From positions 131,179,422-131,243,421 of the forward strand of contig OY754329.1 in assembly GCA_963573305.1 (NCBI GenBank): a stretch of DNA of 64,000 bases. The letters are read 5' to 3'. Shown here one piece after another: positions 33,040 to 45,430 of this stretch. Numbering within the stretch: position 1 is the first letter of the stretch; every line of letters starts with the position of its first letter. The notes under the pieces were generated by a model that ran no database searches, was not told the DNA's origin, and saw only the letters and a program-made list of their open reading frames with translations. Made by a program: the position numbers and the translations under genes. The DNA is from Pyrrhosoma nymphula (Eukaryota; Arthropoda; Insecta; Odonata; Coenagrionidae).

Positions 33040-33480
33040 CTTCCACGAAGGCTGAATATGATAGTGGAAGGGCATAAAATAGAACAGATAGAGCAGTTCA
33101 CGTACCTAGTAGGTGATACTTAGGAGAAAAAAGGCTTCGGTGATATGCAAATCAGATGTAAAATTCCCCTAGCCAAGAAACAATTTTCAAAGGGAAGGAA
33201 ATTGATGAGGGGGGTGTCTAAGGAGAAAAAGACTGGCGAAACCCATAATACGGAGCGTATCGTTGTAAGGATCGGAAAGTTGGTCGTTACGGAGATGCAT
33301 GTACTCAGTATGTACGCAGACTAGAGGCATTTGAGATGGGTTTGGAGAAGAATGGAAAGGGTGAGATGGGTTTTGATGAAGATGAAGAGGAAGTTGTAGG
33401 ATAGAGAGGAAAAAAAAGAAGGGAGAACGGAAGGAGAAGTGTGTAAGGGGAAGGAAGAGGATAGAAATTTTGGACTTCAA
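33040..33480 (+). mobile_element. LINE fragment, RTE-like thumb and tail
   Basis: The + strand gives EGHKIEQIEQFTYLVGDT, then GDMQIRCKIPLAKKQFSKGR and KLMRGVSKEKK, and further on LEAFEMGLEKNGKGEMGF. These match the order ...IEQV..F.YLG, ..DI..RI..AK.AF..R..L, LEAFEMW.WRRM...W known in RTE-like LINEs. One stop and frame slips are visible. The A-rich end merges into repeat C at about 33475. Confidence 0.65.
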
Positions 33481-33625
33481 AAGGCATAGGGTATAAGAAA
33501 TTTAAGAGAGACCTGATGGCGAACAATTAATACGAGGGAAAGTGAAAAGATGTCCCAAAAATCAGGAATAGAGGGTAAGAACAATCCAAAACCCCACCAA
33601 TCTGCTGGTATGATATCCTATGATA
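33475..33625 (+). repeat. Repeat family C, copy 1
   Basis: It shares with 47655-47830 and 58200-58440 the series AATTTAAGAG.GA, ATGGCG.., GAAAGTGAAAAGATGTCCCA, a spaced GTCCAAAA/ATCCAAAA.CC..CC and AATC.GCTGGTA. It directly follows a LINE tail here, so it may be that family's 3' untranslated region. Confidence 0.5.
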
Positions 33626-33639
33626 ATCTTCCGCACAGT

Positions 33640-33960
33640 ACGGCTTTGAGGTAAAATGCGAAAGATATGGGGTGAAGATCACTCATAAGAAGACAGTAAT
33701 AATGAGAATTTCCAGGTGTGGAAATGCGGGAATAAATATGGTGAGAAATAGTGGAGGCGGAACGGTTCTCATATCGTAGATATTACAGATAAGAATGGAT
33801 TATGCGGTGGGAACATAAGGAGCAGACTAAAGGACTGGCTAAAGAAGAATTAACAAAAAGGAGGCATTTGATCACGGGGTGCTGAGCAAAAGCAAAGAAA
33901 ATATTACGAGTTAAAAATTAAATATGGAGAGAAGCGTCACATCAATCGAAAACTAATAGA
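33640..33960 (+). mobile_element. LINE fragment, RTE-like palm/thumb boundary
   Basis: The + strand gives YGVKITHKKTVIMRIS, then after a stop and a shift RMDYAVGT and AKEELTKRRHLITG. This fits E.YG.KI...KT..M.IS and AK.AF.KRRHL in RTE-like reverse transcriptases. It lies upstream in protein order relative to the piece at 33040-33480 but downstream on the DNA, so the two are separate same-strand copies rather than one element. Confidence 0.6.
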
Positions 33961-36900
33961 GGGGTGTTGTACAGAGTATAATGGACAGTGTAAACGGGGC
34001 GCCCAGAAAGCCAAAGGATGTATAAAGGGCTAGATATAGTAACGGAGGAATGCAAGTTTGTTTACAGAAAATTAGTGACGGCAGCAATAAATGAATTGAG
34101 AGCACATTGAGGGGAAAAGTATTCTTGATGGAGCTAACAAAGGGTAAGTGCTGAAAAGGAAAGAAGACAGTAGGAATTTTGCACCAAATAAAGGGAGACA
34201 TAAAATGTGGGGGATCTTAAATGATGAACTTGATGGTGTCTGAGGTAATGTCGTGGAATTTCCACATGGTAAAAATGAATACGAGGTTAAGATTCTTTAC
34301 GGTGTTTATCGGTACACTCACATGATCATCGGAGCTTACAGTGCACACTACCAGTACATCATTGATCTCACATCGTCATGTGTAAGAGAGGATCGACACC
34401 GGTCGATCAGTAACGCATATTACGTCGAATATTACTGAATACCTCCTTTATCGGGATTTAGAGAGACATAATGCATTGGTCAATATGCGGTTTTTCCAAC
34501 CGTGCAAAGAAAACCTGCAGAATGGAAAACAGAAAAGCTTTGCAATCGAGGTTTGACGGCACAGCGTTACGGTACGGCCTGGTTTGCTTGGGCCCGGGGG
34601 GTGTCTTCGACCTGGAAGCTTAAGCATCACTGACAGCGAGTGAGGAGAATGCTTTTGAAGTCTGAACGCTTTTGTAGGAGGCGGAGCGGCTTAAAGGCAC
34701 ACCACCGCTTGAACAGGTTGACTAAAAAAAAGGCTGCAAATGGATACCTACGTCCGTGAAATTAATCGGAACGGTGAGAAGACTTCTGAAAATCTCCGAA
34801 TAAATAATTAGGCATTCTAATTAAATAATAAAAGGCTTATTAGAGTTTTCTTCTTGCCTGAGTGTTGAAACTGTGCATATATTTTAAGGTCAAAGGTTAG
34901 GCATTCGATCTTCTGGCCGTTGGAATTCAGAGCTTGACGACGTATTTAAAAGCGAAAACGTCAAGTATCATTTCGGTAGCCTAATTGTTTTTTCTGAAAT
35001 ATCAGCTATTGAGAACCCTTTTGGGAACCCTTGAGAGCTCTACTTGGCCGGTAGGGTCAATTTAAATCATTGCCGTTCTCCTTAGTCATAACTTGAGGAA
35101 TTGATAACCTGACACCTAAATTAGATTTCAAAACACAAAACTATGCTTGGAAACAGAGGCAATAACTTCTTTTATAATAAATCGGTCCGTCCCAGGTGAA
35201 AGTTTTTTCCGGTGACTAACTTTCTCAAGTAGTGCTGAAAAAAATCCTTTAAAAACCGCATTCTTTAGAGCCATATGGGTTATTGTCTTGATGAAAACTG
35301 GAAGATCATATTTCCAGTAGATTTCAAACGGTCGTCCTCAGAAACGCAGCAGGAATAGAGAGAATAAAAAAAATAGGAACAGAAGAATTAATGGAAATGC
35401 TGAATATATTTTATCATCTAATCATCAAATTTTTTTCACTTATATGCACAGGTTCTCCCCTATGTTGCCACTGATCAGCTGGAGCAAAGCAGTAGATTTC
35501 ACGAGTCGCATCCAATTCCGATTAGCAAAGTCAACTGCGTTGTAATGATTTCCCAATCCACGTCAAACGGTGTGCCTAAACAACGAGGATTTCGGACGGC
35601 ACGATAAACTCAATCAGATCATTCCCATGGCTGTCAAGATAAGCCAGGAGTCGCGTTTAATGAAAACTCAGTTGCAGCTGGCGTTTGCAAATCAGGAACC
35701 AAAGAGGAGGAGGAGGTATTAAGACCCCCCTGGGGGAAAGACAATCCGCCCCCTACGATCCCAGCGAGGAAAAGGCTGCAAGCCGTGGGATTGGGAAGTG
35801 CACGCTGATCGCGGAAAATTGCATTGACTCGGGGGAAGGTTCCCTCATGCAAGAAAGAAATTCTTGTGTGTTTTCCACTGTACATTTTATTAAGTCGCCC
35901 GCGCTTTGGAAGCTATTGCGTCGTTTTGAGAACGACGCAATAAAGCGGCTTAGTGGCGTCAAAACCGTGGTTGCATGGATAAAATCTCGTGTGGAAAATT
36001 CCAAGTCTTTCTTTCTGACAAGAGTGAATTCCACCAAGTAAAGCCAAACCTTTGATAAGAAACATTCCCTCAGTGTATAAAATATATTAGAGAGAAGATA
36101 CGTGTTTGAAAGCTCAAACAAATAATCGATTAGATACGTAATACCAAAAAAGTTCATTCACGTTGAGGGACCACCTGCACACTCCGTAATGTAGTGTTTA
36201 CATTAATATTTAAAAGTCATCAACATTTCTGAGGAACATTAAGTTTAACTCGCATAGTTCATTGTAATTTCTCTAAAGACAAAGAAATTACCAAATTACC
36301 AATATTCTTAAATTAAATCAACGGGTAACTCGCAGCAATAGAAAAATATTTTTTTTTCAAAAAAGATGTGTACTACTGCGATTAGTTCGGTATGCGTAAC
36401 GATAAATCAATGACTTGCTGAAATCTAATACTATTATTCTTTCTTGAGCCAAATAAATTTAAAGGAATATAATTTTATCCATTGTTCCTCCCTCGTGGAA
36501 TATAAATGCATGTTTAAAAGAAGTTTATACTTATTTACTGGCTGGGGCACGGAATCTATGGGAAATGCGGGTAGCTCTTCCTAATTATCATAGAAAATAT
36601 ATTCAGTCCATTGGATTTTTTAATATATTTAGAGTGATCTTGACATTGGTAAACGATATAATTTCCGATACCGTAAGGGATTTAAATTAGATAAATGAAA
36701 TATCCACCTAAAATCCCGTTGTTATAAACATTCAACTCTTAGGCTCGGCCAAATTACTTCAAAGGACATGGCCATTATTAGTGTTCACATACTGCAAATG
36801 CAAGAGGTATTAGATAACCAGAAGTCCTTAATAATCGTCATAAAATAAGTATGGGTGCTTGGATGAACCAAGTTAAAATTTCCTCGTGGCAGTTAGAAAG

Positions 36901-36974
36901 TTTCTTAAATAAACAATATTCTTAGAGTAATTTTTGTTCAAAATCAAGTCTTCGAGACGTGTATTAATTATTTA
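33961..36974. other. No supported gene; one strong hairpin listed separately
   Basis: Open frames of 118 codons (35685-36041, +) and 134 codons (35753-36157, -) overlap each other and neither is recognisable. The region at 34560-34640 and 35640-35860 is GC-richer. Nothing else was supported. Confidence 0.4.
35914..35942. repeat. Perfect 12-bp hairpin
   Basis: TATTGCGTCGTT and AACGACGCAATA flank a 5-nt loop TTGAG. The 12-bp stem has no mismatch. It is too short for a pre-miRNA and no T-run follows. Confidence 0.85.
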
Positions 36975-38106
36975 CTAGCAAACTTCCTTGCTTTGCAGGC
37001 AGTCTCTGTATGGTGTGCCCTTGAAGTGAACTTGGTGTTTTTTTTGCAGTACTCAATTGGAAGCAGTGGGAAATATGGCTAAATGAGTGTATATGTTTCC
37101 CAAAAATGAAAAAAAATAATTCAGAATAATTTTTCTTCCCCAAAACAGCAATTGCATTGTTTTAAGCCTTCCCATCCCATGCAAACTAGAGAGACAAATA
37201 ACATGGCGCGATCTCCGGCGGGGCCCGGCATGCATTGCAATGTCTCTCTTTCTTTTTAAGTAGGTCCACATATACGAAGCAGACACATTTACATGTTCAA
37301 CATTAATGAAAAAAAAATATATTTTGTGTAATAAAATAGAGTTGAAAATTTTATTCGAGTTCTTTCGGATATACAATATATTTGGTCCTACCGCCCCCTG
37401 CAAAAACAAATTACTTTTTCGGCTGTCCCACTCAGGAGCATGCAACATATAATTGACCGTGTGAAAAGCATGGATTTTACAGATTTAATCCACTCACTTG
37501 AAGCGATTTACCTTGTGCATTGTTGATTGTCATTGTAAAGCCAAGGCGAATGGGAAAATGTAGTCGTTTGACTACAACTGTCAAATTATTCACAGAATCT
37601 GGCCTTTAAAAGCTGCAGGAGTGAATAGCCATTCATAAAATTGCTATTAAATGGGTATTCAAGCCCGGATGCAAAGGAAATATCTATTGTTGAAAAGTAA
37701 GAAACATTGATGAATTTCGCGATAAAAACGCAGTACCTGGACAAAAACGAAGCGTATAAGAAAATTGAATGAAAGAATTAAATAATAAATTCTTTTATGC
37801 GTTCTACATTCTTTTAATCTCCATCCAATATCTTGAGTGCAAGTAATTTAAAAAAGCAAATGAAGAAAAACCTGCACCGAATACAATGCTTTTCTTATGG
37901 GCGTCAATGTTAACAATATTGGGGTAAAAACAACCCCAAAATTTAACACCTCCCAAACCAAATTTACTACCAAATCTACTACCAAATCATACAGACAGAA
38001 AATCCAAATTTAATGGACCAAACCTCATTTCTCTAGCTCAAGACTTGAGAGAGATATAAACAAAATGGATACAAAAAGACTGACTGACTGACTGACACGC
38101 TACAAA

Positions 38107-38175
<69 letters not shown>
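36975..38175 (-). mobile_element. Helitron, internally deleted, both ends visible
   Basis: On the minus strand the element starts A|TCTATATATA at 38175. It passes a TA microsatellite and GTCAGTCAGTCAG. After about 500 bp it encodes the C-terminus of a PIF1-type Helitron helicase (about 37600-37370): RLHFPIRLGFTMTINNAQGK, SLQVSGLNL, NPCFSHGQLYVACS and VYPKEL, with three stops where family members have coding residues. The 3' end is a small hairpin (CCTGC-AAA-GCAAGG) shortly before CTAG (36975-36978), followed by T, as required for rolling-circle elements inserting between A and T. The Rep domain and most of the helicase are absent, so it is non-autonomous. Confidence 0.8.
38109..38173. repeat. 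TA microsatellite
   Basis: A 65-bp, almost pure (TA)n run lies just inside the inferred Helitron 5' terminus. It probably expanded from the element's own TATATATA start. Confidence 0.9.
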
Positions 38176-41100
38176 TGATACATCCTTGATTTCTTACCTT
38201 TTTTCGGTTTCCGGTATCAATATTAAAGCTTTTCCCATTGACAAGATTAAAAATTCCTCTGCAACAAAAGTTTCCCTGACGCCATTACGCTAGGTATCTG
38301 ATAACTTCCCATCCTACGTCGTTTCATATTGAAATATTTGCTGCTGTAATAAAAATATATAGAAGCACTTCTAACTCATAATAGGAAAATTATCGTGAGC
38401 GTAGTCAAAGCTATCTGGATATGATTCTCTGTTTAGCTTGGCGTAACAGAAGACATACTTTTATATTTTCTCCATCCTGTTTCTTCTCGGGGGGGAGGGG
38501 GGGTTTGTCATATCATGTGAAACAATGTGAAATGTCACTGCGAGTGTCGCTGTTGTGTATTTTCTTTTATGTTGACGATATTGTTATTATAAAACAAACA
38601 AATGATTATTAGAAAAGTGGAGTTTGCCTGAACTACATAGCAGAGGAATATGTACCGATAATATTACCGAATATAACATAGGCAAAGCCTTATATGGGTA
38701 AATTCCCGGCAATACCAAAAATTGACATACATTACTGAAATAACCTTAGAGCAAGGGATTCAATTTTCATTATTTTGGATTTGAAATATCAACAAGCAGA
38801 CCAATATGTCTAAAATGATAACCTTAGCAAATTTAAATATTACTGAAGGACAGTTTATACAAACTATTAACCTTCAAAAATAAAACAAACAGTTTGTAAA
38901 GCGATAGCAATTCCAGTAGCATTATACGATAACGGGGCGTGGGTTCTCTTAAAGAGAGACAGAAAGAAAATCAAATCAGCTGAAATGAACAGCAGGAGGT
39001 TGCACATTAGAAGACAGGATAAGAATCGAAATCACAAGAGAAAATTTAAACAATTTTTATTTATAAGAAAAAATAACGATTGAAAAGCCATATATTGAAG
39101 CCATTTAGGAAGACTGCAGCCGTACCGTCACCCCATTATTGCATCATAGAATAAAGCTAGTGGTCATCGCAATTTTTATCGACCAAGGCTAATATTATTT
39201 CAGGAACAGACTACGCTGCCTAACACTTAGAGCGAAGATGAAGAACCTGTGATATTTTTGTGCCTTTTAAAGAGTGTCTTCATCTAAGTTTCTCCACGTT
39301 CTTGATAGCGGTTTCACCTACGTTCTTTGAGGAGCCTTCACGTTGAAGACCTGGTTTAAAGACGCCTCCTGAAACAGTAGTGAAACCGCAGTGAAGAATG
39401 TTTACTTACGCCAAGAAACCCAAAAGAAGAGTCCCTTAACCAAACCCTCCAGCCGGAAACATAAGAAACATACATCCCTATTCTTGAAAAGTGTGAAATT
39501 TACCGAGCTCAGCATTTTATTTTTAACGAAACGAAACCTCGAGGATTAATAACTTCTTTACATTGCATTTTACATTCCTCATTCCTCTAACAAGAGTAGC
39601 TTCGACGACAACATTGCGTGATTACTCTCTTTAAGCTTTCAGAAGCGCTTTTAACCATTCCAATGCTCTCATCAACGCTCCTGTGACGAGGCTCTCGAGT
39701 AAACACACACCTTCGGATTTATGGAATGAGTTCTCAGCATCGGAGTGGTTGCTTAACGCTGCAAACGCTTCGAAGCGGAGGTGACGAAACTGATGGATGG
39801 TCCAATGTGCTCTAGCCGTAAAAATTGAAGGGTGGATACTGATGTTCACCGTGAATAGTTAAATCCACCGTTTCGTCTAACGACGGCCATTCGTGTTCAA
39901 GGGACCAGTTCCCACGAAACCCACGCGTAGACTGTCCAGTTGTATTCAACTTACGTGTGCAGCAGTAAACAAACAGCTCATTTGGAGAGAGGTAGCTAAT
40001 TCACCAGACGGATGACAAATGTGCGGTGGCCAACTTTCGAAAATAGCCGTTATCCACACGTAGGGTGAATGGCAGCCGTCGAATTCAGTTTTGTTGATTT
40101 AACAGATCTGATCAAAGTGGAGGACCGGCGTAAATCTAGCTTTTAGGGATACGGATCGATCGTTTCACGGAAAATACCTCATGCTGCAGCGGTGCCTTTC
40201 CAACTCGTGTTTTGATCAGTCGATCTGTTCACTGCACACTAGTTGTTACGGGCATGGATTTCCGGAAACAATGGCAAAGACAGGAAAAGGAAAAGACTAA
40301 TTTTTAGGGCATAATTTTGAAAGCTTGATTGGCAGGAGTAGTTCAGAAATGCAGCCTCATTCTTACAGAAAGGGCACATCAAGACAGGCTTATTTCACAA
40401 GTAACATGATATATTAGTGCAAAGAGTAATTCTTTCGAGTTATTTTGTGTAGTTTCATTAATACTGGCATTGAAAAAAATATTCTGGAGGAATAGCATTT
40501 TTTAAGGGGAGGAAACTTACGGAAATTGATATGTGCAGAGGATTTTTGAGAGTTGGGATGGAATGCTAGGGGCTAGCTTGCTGTTAACTGTTTTTCTTTC
40601 ATTTTCATTGGACATGCTAAGATGGAGAAGTCGTTTCCTCCTTTATTCTTCATAAAGTCCCGAATTGAGATGCAAGATTAATTTTTTTGTGATCTCGCCG
40701 AAAACTAAATATATTGCTTTTATTCAGCCAAAATTTTCGATATCTCATTATTTTTAATGTGTCAAATTTCTTTCAGAGTGACTCCAAAACTAAAAATTAA
40801 ATTTAAAAACTAATGGTCTCAAGTCACCATGTTGACATCTCAATTCTATTAAAAAAATTGTTTTTATCAGCTCTCAGGTAATGATATTCCTTCATCTAAA
40901 TTTAATGGAAAACTTTTGTAATTATGAGCCCCCACCTCTGATTTTTTTCAGGTTTTCCTCTGATTCAGGCCAAATTCTATCGATAAATCGGTTTTATCTT
41001 AAAGCGAATGGAACGATATGACCTCACAGAAACGGGGCCAAAACCAGTTTCTTAGGGAAACCGGAGAATAAAATTCTTTAACGTGGATATCCGTACTTTT

Positions 41101-41274
41101 CCTTCCCACATGGAATTCAGTAATAGATAGCACAATGCAGGTGAATATTAATTGGATAATCAATTATGTGAAAGCTTTTATTTATTGTATGAGACATTAT
41201 CTCCATTCTCCAATTCTCCTAAAGGGCAACTAGCTAATAAAGCATTTTCTCGGGTTGAAAATTTTCCTTCGCAG
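38176..41274. other. No supported gene; GC-richer part and G-run
   Basis: 38490-38507 is a G-run. 39620-40260 is GC-richer than its flanks, with no recognisable frame on either strand. The rest is AT-rich. One inverted repeat is listed separately. Confidence 0.4.
39308..39389. repeat. Imperfect inverted repeat
   Basis: GCGGTTTCAC (39308-39317) is complementary to GTGAAACCGC (39380-39389), and GAGGAG/CTCCT pair further in. It resembles the palindromic Penelope-like ends but lacks a CTGANGA core. Confidence 0.55.
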
Positions 41275-41432
41275 ATGCTGTGGAAATGGTTTTATCATTG
41301 GAGGAATTGACAATAATGGTTGAGGCCATTTGTGACAGTCAGTACAAGTTGTCATTCTATCATTCGCGTGGATATGGGGGCAATGCCAGGAAGAGGAATC
41401 GACTCCAGTCATCGACGATGACAGTTATCAAG
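41275..41432 (+). CDS. Candidate internal exon, unknown gene
   Basis: A 158-nt stretch is open in one frame throughout: two bases completing a codon, then 52 codons. It is bounded by a polypyrimidine-type acceptor (ttttccttcgcag) and a consensus-like donor (AAG|gtatta). The peptide includes VEMVLSLEELTIMVEAICD and YHSRGYGGNARKRNRL. I recognise no domain, and no partner exon in a compatible phase was identified. A match to splice consensus of this quality can arise by chance in 64 kb. Confidence 0.22.
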
Positions 41433-42191
41433 GTATTATTAAATAAATATAGTAGGTATATCATTTAAATATAGTATACACTCGAGGAAATAAAAGGGTA
41501 ACAAAAGCAAAGCTCAGACTAATTTCCCACGAAGTATTGAGTCCCTTTCTAAGAATGCTTGATTTATCAATGCTGCCGTCAAGAAGTCAATCCCTAGAAC
41601 ATATAGGGCACAAAGGCTTCAACTTAGTTTTAATTTATTGCTACTCTTTCCCCACATAATAGTTCTTGACTGTATAACTTTGATGTAGTTTGTATTTTAG
41701 TTTCACGTAAACTGCTCCATATTCATGTTTGAGTGCATAACTATTGGATAAGTTGACATTATTCCTATCAGGTTTTAGGGTTTTTTTAAGAGTAAGTTAT
41801 TGAGTTTGAGAACACTATGACTTCGATTTTCAAGAGAAACAGGAGAAAACTAATGGAGGGCCTTGTGTTGCATGAAGTTTAGTGAGGATCTTGCTTTCTA
41901 CTGGATTAGAGACAGCGGAGAAACTTTTGGTCTTCGTCTTCTCTGTACAACAGGCGTTAGTGGATTCGTAGATTAACGTCTCCCCACGTCCGGAGCGGTG
42001 CTCCGTTGATGTGCGAGTACATTTCTCTAAGAATTCAAGGAGATTAACGTACCCTAGAAAACTTTGCCTCCACTAGGGTTCGACCACGTATGACAGCAAA
42101 TTCCTCTCGAGTTTCCGCCGCGTTACGGATTCCATGCAGGCTGACGTTTCGACGTTTGACAAAAACATCGCCGTCTGTGCTCCTCTTAAAA
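41433..42191. other. No recognised feature
   Basis: No gene, tRNA-like segment or repeat match was found. GC rises somewhat at 41940-42180. Confidence 0.45.
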
Positions 42192-43060
42192 GGGGTCATT
42201 CAAGTATTACGTAAGAATATTTGCGACGCTTTTAGGACCCCTCTCGCTATGAGAACTACCGTAAACATCGACGTATTTCTTCTTATAATGTCGAAAGAAT
42301 TAAAACGCCAAAATTCACTTTATTTACGACAACAAAAGTATTTCTTTATTCTCCCAAGGTTGCAGCGCAATACTGAAAAAAAATAAAGCTACAAAGCCAG
42401 TGTTCCCTGCATAAAAAATAATAAATTAAATGCAAAGCGATACACATAAAAATGAAAAATTAGGACCTTTCAACTTCTAACACCCTATCCTTATTGAAGA
42501 CAACGTAAGATATCACGACCTCCCCCCTCCCCACTCAATCTTCCGTAAGTTAACATAGATGTTTGGATATTGCGGGATATTGTTAATGCTCAATGCGTAT
42601 AGTTCAAGGAGCCTTCATGTGCTGGAGGGACTAATAGCCAACCAGAAGGTTGGACGACACACTCACTACGTAAAATATAATACTGTATATTTTGGCATTT
42701 TGCAGTAGGGATTAAAGGGTTTAAAGATTCCCCGTCGTAACGCCAGTGTATCGCTATAATTGAACCTTGATCCTGTAACAACCGCTGTTTGTTTTATTTT
42801 TTAGTTCCTTTCCAAGATATCGATATATATATTATTTTATATACCTTTCCTTAAGCCAAACTATGCCATATTTGCAGTACTAAAAACTACGTTTTTTTCG
42901 TAAGACAATTGTAAAAAAGGAATTACAAATACGATCTCACGAATAAAAATCTTACGTAAGACGATCTCGGACCCTCACAACCCCCTATGTGAGACAATGT
43001 AAGAAGAAGCAGACCCCCCCTTACCTCCTAAAACGTCTTACGTAATACTTTAATGGCCCC
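42192..43060. mobile_element. 869-bp TIR element, non-autonomous
   Basis: The left end GGGGTCATTCAAGTATTACG and the complemented right end GGGGCCATTAAAGTATTACG are inverted copies, followed on both sides by TAAGA and then TTTTAGGA. Similar short words (ACGTAAG, CTCCCCCC) recur inside at 42500-42560 and 42955-43020. No transposase frame is present. The flanks are A-rich (AAAA and AAA), so the target duplication is ambiguous. Ends of the GGG(C/T)CATT..TTACGTAA type are widespread in animal genomes; superfamily is not assigned. Confidence 0.7.
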
Positions 43061-43989
43061 AAATGGCATGAATCATAGTAAATGTGCTCTGAGGGGAAAA
43101 ACACTTTTTGTGACGTAAACCTACGTGTGAATGAACTAACTGCAACACAGAAAAATAGTCAATACATCCTACATCATTTATTTGTTCTCAACCGATTTCG
43201 ATGTTCTCACACGCGAAGACATGGAAAACAATTGGTCACAAATACGTATTGCGTAGAATATCAACTAGTTTTCCTCATACCAATATTAGACACAAAGTCA
43301 CATTTACTCACAAGTTCAAATAACTGTACAATCGAATGTGAGATTGATATTAGCAATTTTAGTTCCAAGTGTTGAATATTCCTCCAGTGTAGTAGTGTCC
43401 TAAACGCCTGCTAGACGAATGAGCTGAAATTTCACCGAAAGAACCATAGCAGGGTGAAAAATCCTCGCTGCTAATAGGGTTTCATCCTATTATCTTATAA
43501 ATGCGAATCGTTCTGGAGTCCAAACCAAATCCCCACTGTTAGACAAGGAAGGGCACGGGTCATGGATTCTACTCAAATTGCCGCCTATGGAAGGGGCACG
43601 GAACGAAGTCAATTTTGGTATTACATCTCTCTCTTTCTATCTCAGTCGAAATTAAGACTCGGAAAATTTTAGAGCAATGAGTCAATCCATGTAGGAGTGA
43701 TCATTCAGAAATGTTTTGTAAAAATAGTAGGGGAAAAATGAATTACAAGAAGACTACATTGCACTCTATGGAATAAAATTATAACAAATAAAATGAAAAG
43801 AAACACTTGGGTAAAAGATGGTCTCGGAAAGCAGCGTAATATATGGAGTGAAAACTCAAGTTGTAAATAAAACAACGGGACGAAAATGGAATGGCTGAAC
43901 TGGAATTCTGGCAAAGAATTCTTGCTATTGTAGATAGATTAATAAATGATAATAATGTCCGCTCAATTTTCGAGGGTCTTTAGGTTTAC
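43061..43989. other. No supported gene
   Basis: A 97-codon + frame at 43082-43375 is open, but I do not recognise it. No repeat match was seen. Confidence 0.4.
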
Positions 43990-44103
43990 ATATATACTTC
44001 TTACAATTAACTCATTAAAAACCACACACTATCACATACCCTGAGTAGAGAAAAACAACCTCGGCGTGACTCGAACCCACGAACATCGGGTTAGCATTCG
44101 AGG
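43990..44103 (-). mobile_element. tRNA-derived SINE, 5'-truncated
   Basis: On the minus strand a tRNA-like 3' half with a B box (complement of 44068-44077, GGTTCGAGTC) follows CTAACCCGATGTTCG. It leads into a body similar in layout to the SINE at 28837-29020, with GTGTG..TTTTTAATGAGTTAAT. The A-box half is missing. Confidence 0.5.
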
Positions 44104-44134
44104 AGGTTATTCCACAATATCCAACAATCTCCAA

Positions 44135-44410
44135 TATCCTCCTTTCGCCTTTTGAGGCCAACAAGAAATGAAGCTATCAGAAGGAGAATGGACGTAAAAA
44201 AGAAAATAACAGAGAGTATAGGCCAGAAAAATTGAATATGGTATGGAAACTTGCATACATAGGATGGAGGAGGTGAGGTTACCACTGAAAAGATGAAGAT
44301 GGAAAAACGAAAGAGCGAGGGAGAGAAGAGGAAAAACTGGAAGGATATTGCTCCAAAGGCCAAGGCAGGAGAGAGAACTGTGAGAAGATTGACAAGGTCA
44401 AAGGAAATGT
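44135..44410 (+). mobile_element. LINE fragment, C-terminal tail
   Basis: The + strand reads RLLRPTRNEAIRRRMDVKKK, ITESIGQKN, then IWYGNLH. In a shifted frame it gives RMEEVRLPLKR, RWKNERARERRGKT and GRI. This matches the LINE tail R.EA.RRRM.V...I...I..K.L.WYGHL.RM...RLP...W.W...R.RRGRP. At least three frame disruptions are present. It is adjacent to, and in the opposite orientation from, the SINE fragment. Confidence 0.6.
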
Positions 44411-45299
44411 AAATCAGGATGCGAGATACGGCCGCAATGACTGAGAAACTCTCTCAAATTTATATAGTCCATCTAAAGTCAAAATAAATTAAGATTTTTA
44501 TTGAAAAATGATGACGTTGAAAGTGATTTACATAAAACCCTGCAATAAGGGTTTGTGACGGGGGGCAAGCCAACGGACAGATGGAGTAGAACTCAACCTG
44601 AAAACCAGGACAACTGTTTTGTAAAGGTTTTGTTAAGTGCCCACCTATGTTAAAGTGCTTCACGAGAAAATATATATTAAAAATCGTCATCGCATCGATT
44701 AAAATCATCATTGTGATTTATGATGAATAAATGGGTTGCACTGACCAAATTGGAACATTCATTCAGAGCATTTTTAGCTTGTGCCACTAAAATATAAAAA
44801 TAAATGAATTGCTTCAGAATTGCTGTTGAAGAAGGAAGTACGTACGTTTTTCTGCTTTCGGGAGTTATGGCATGTGCTAGACCAAGTGATGGACGCAGCC
44901 ACGATACATAAATATACTCGTCGACTTCAACGATGTTACCACGTTATTTCACGAAATACAAAAACTACATAAGTGCATCATATCTTTGATGATAGTGCTA
45001 CTCATATATCGTACATTAAAAATGCCCTGAGTTTCCTTAGATCACGAGAAATTTAACTATGGAGGTTAAGTCATGAGTGAATGAAATATAAAAAAAGTTG
45101 GCTATTTACTTGCTAAAATTCATATGCTTTGTAAGGAGCCGGGTATTTATAATGAATGCGAAAAAAATTTTCTTTATTAGAAAACTCTCCACGTCTGTCT
45201 ACTAGTCTTCCATGGATACCGTAAGATCATAGATTAAGCAAATGGACGGATTTATGCGCACCAGCTAAAGGACCAGCCCTTACTTGGAATAATTATAGC
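44411..45299. other. No recognised feature
   Basis: AT-rich, with nothing supported. Confidence 0.45.
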
Positions 45300-45430
45300 A
45301 ATGATTTACAGGAGAGATGACCCGAACCCAATCCCACGACTTCCAGTGTATCGTCATTTAGCGATATGCACTTAAGGCCACGTCGTCTACCACCCGCAGA
45401 ACGTTTCTCACGCCACCTATTTATAGGGTA
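45300..45430 (-). mobile_element. Possible tRNA-derived SINE
   Basis: On the minus strand, A-box-like GTGGCCTTAAGTGC (complement of 45368-45381) and B-box-like GGGTTCGGGTC (complement of 45319-45329) are about 38 nt apart, with tRNA-like stems between. The body downstream is short and its limit unclear. Confidence 0.4.

Noticed and set aside
35685..36157. Overlapping 118-codon (+) and 134-codon (-) open frames
   Set aside because: They are antisense to one another, have no recognisable motif and no splice or promoter context. At least one must be spurious and neither can be supported.
37053..37448. 131-codon minus-strand open frame
   Set aside because: It overlaps the Helitron helicase remnant in a different frame. 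The recognisable protein is in the other frame, so this is a shadow.
39308..39389. Hammerhead core in the inverted repeat
   Set aside because: CTGAAA is present, but the GA after N7 and a stem II leading into GAAA are absent, so only the inverted repeat is claimed.
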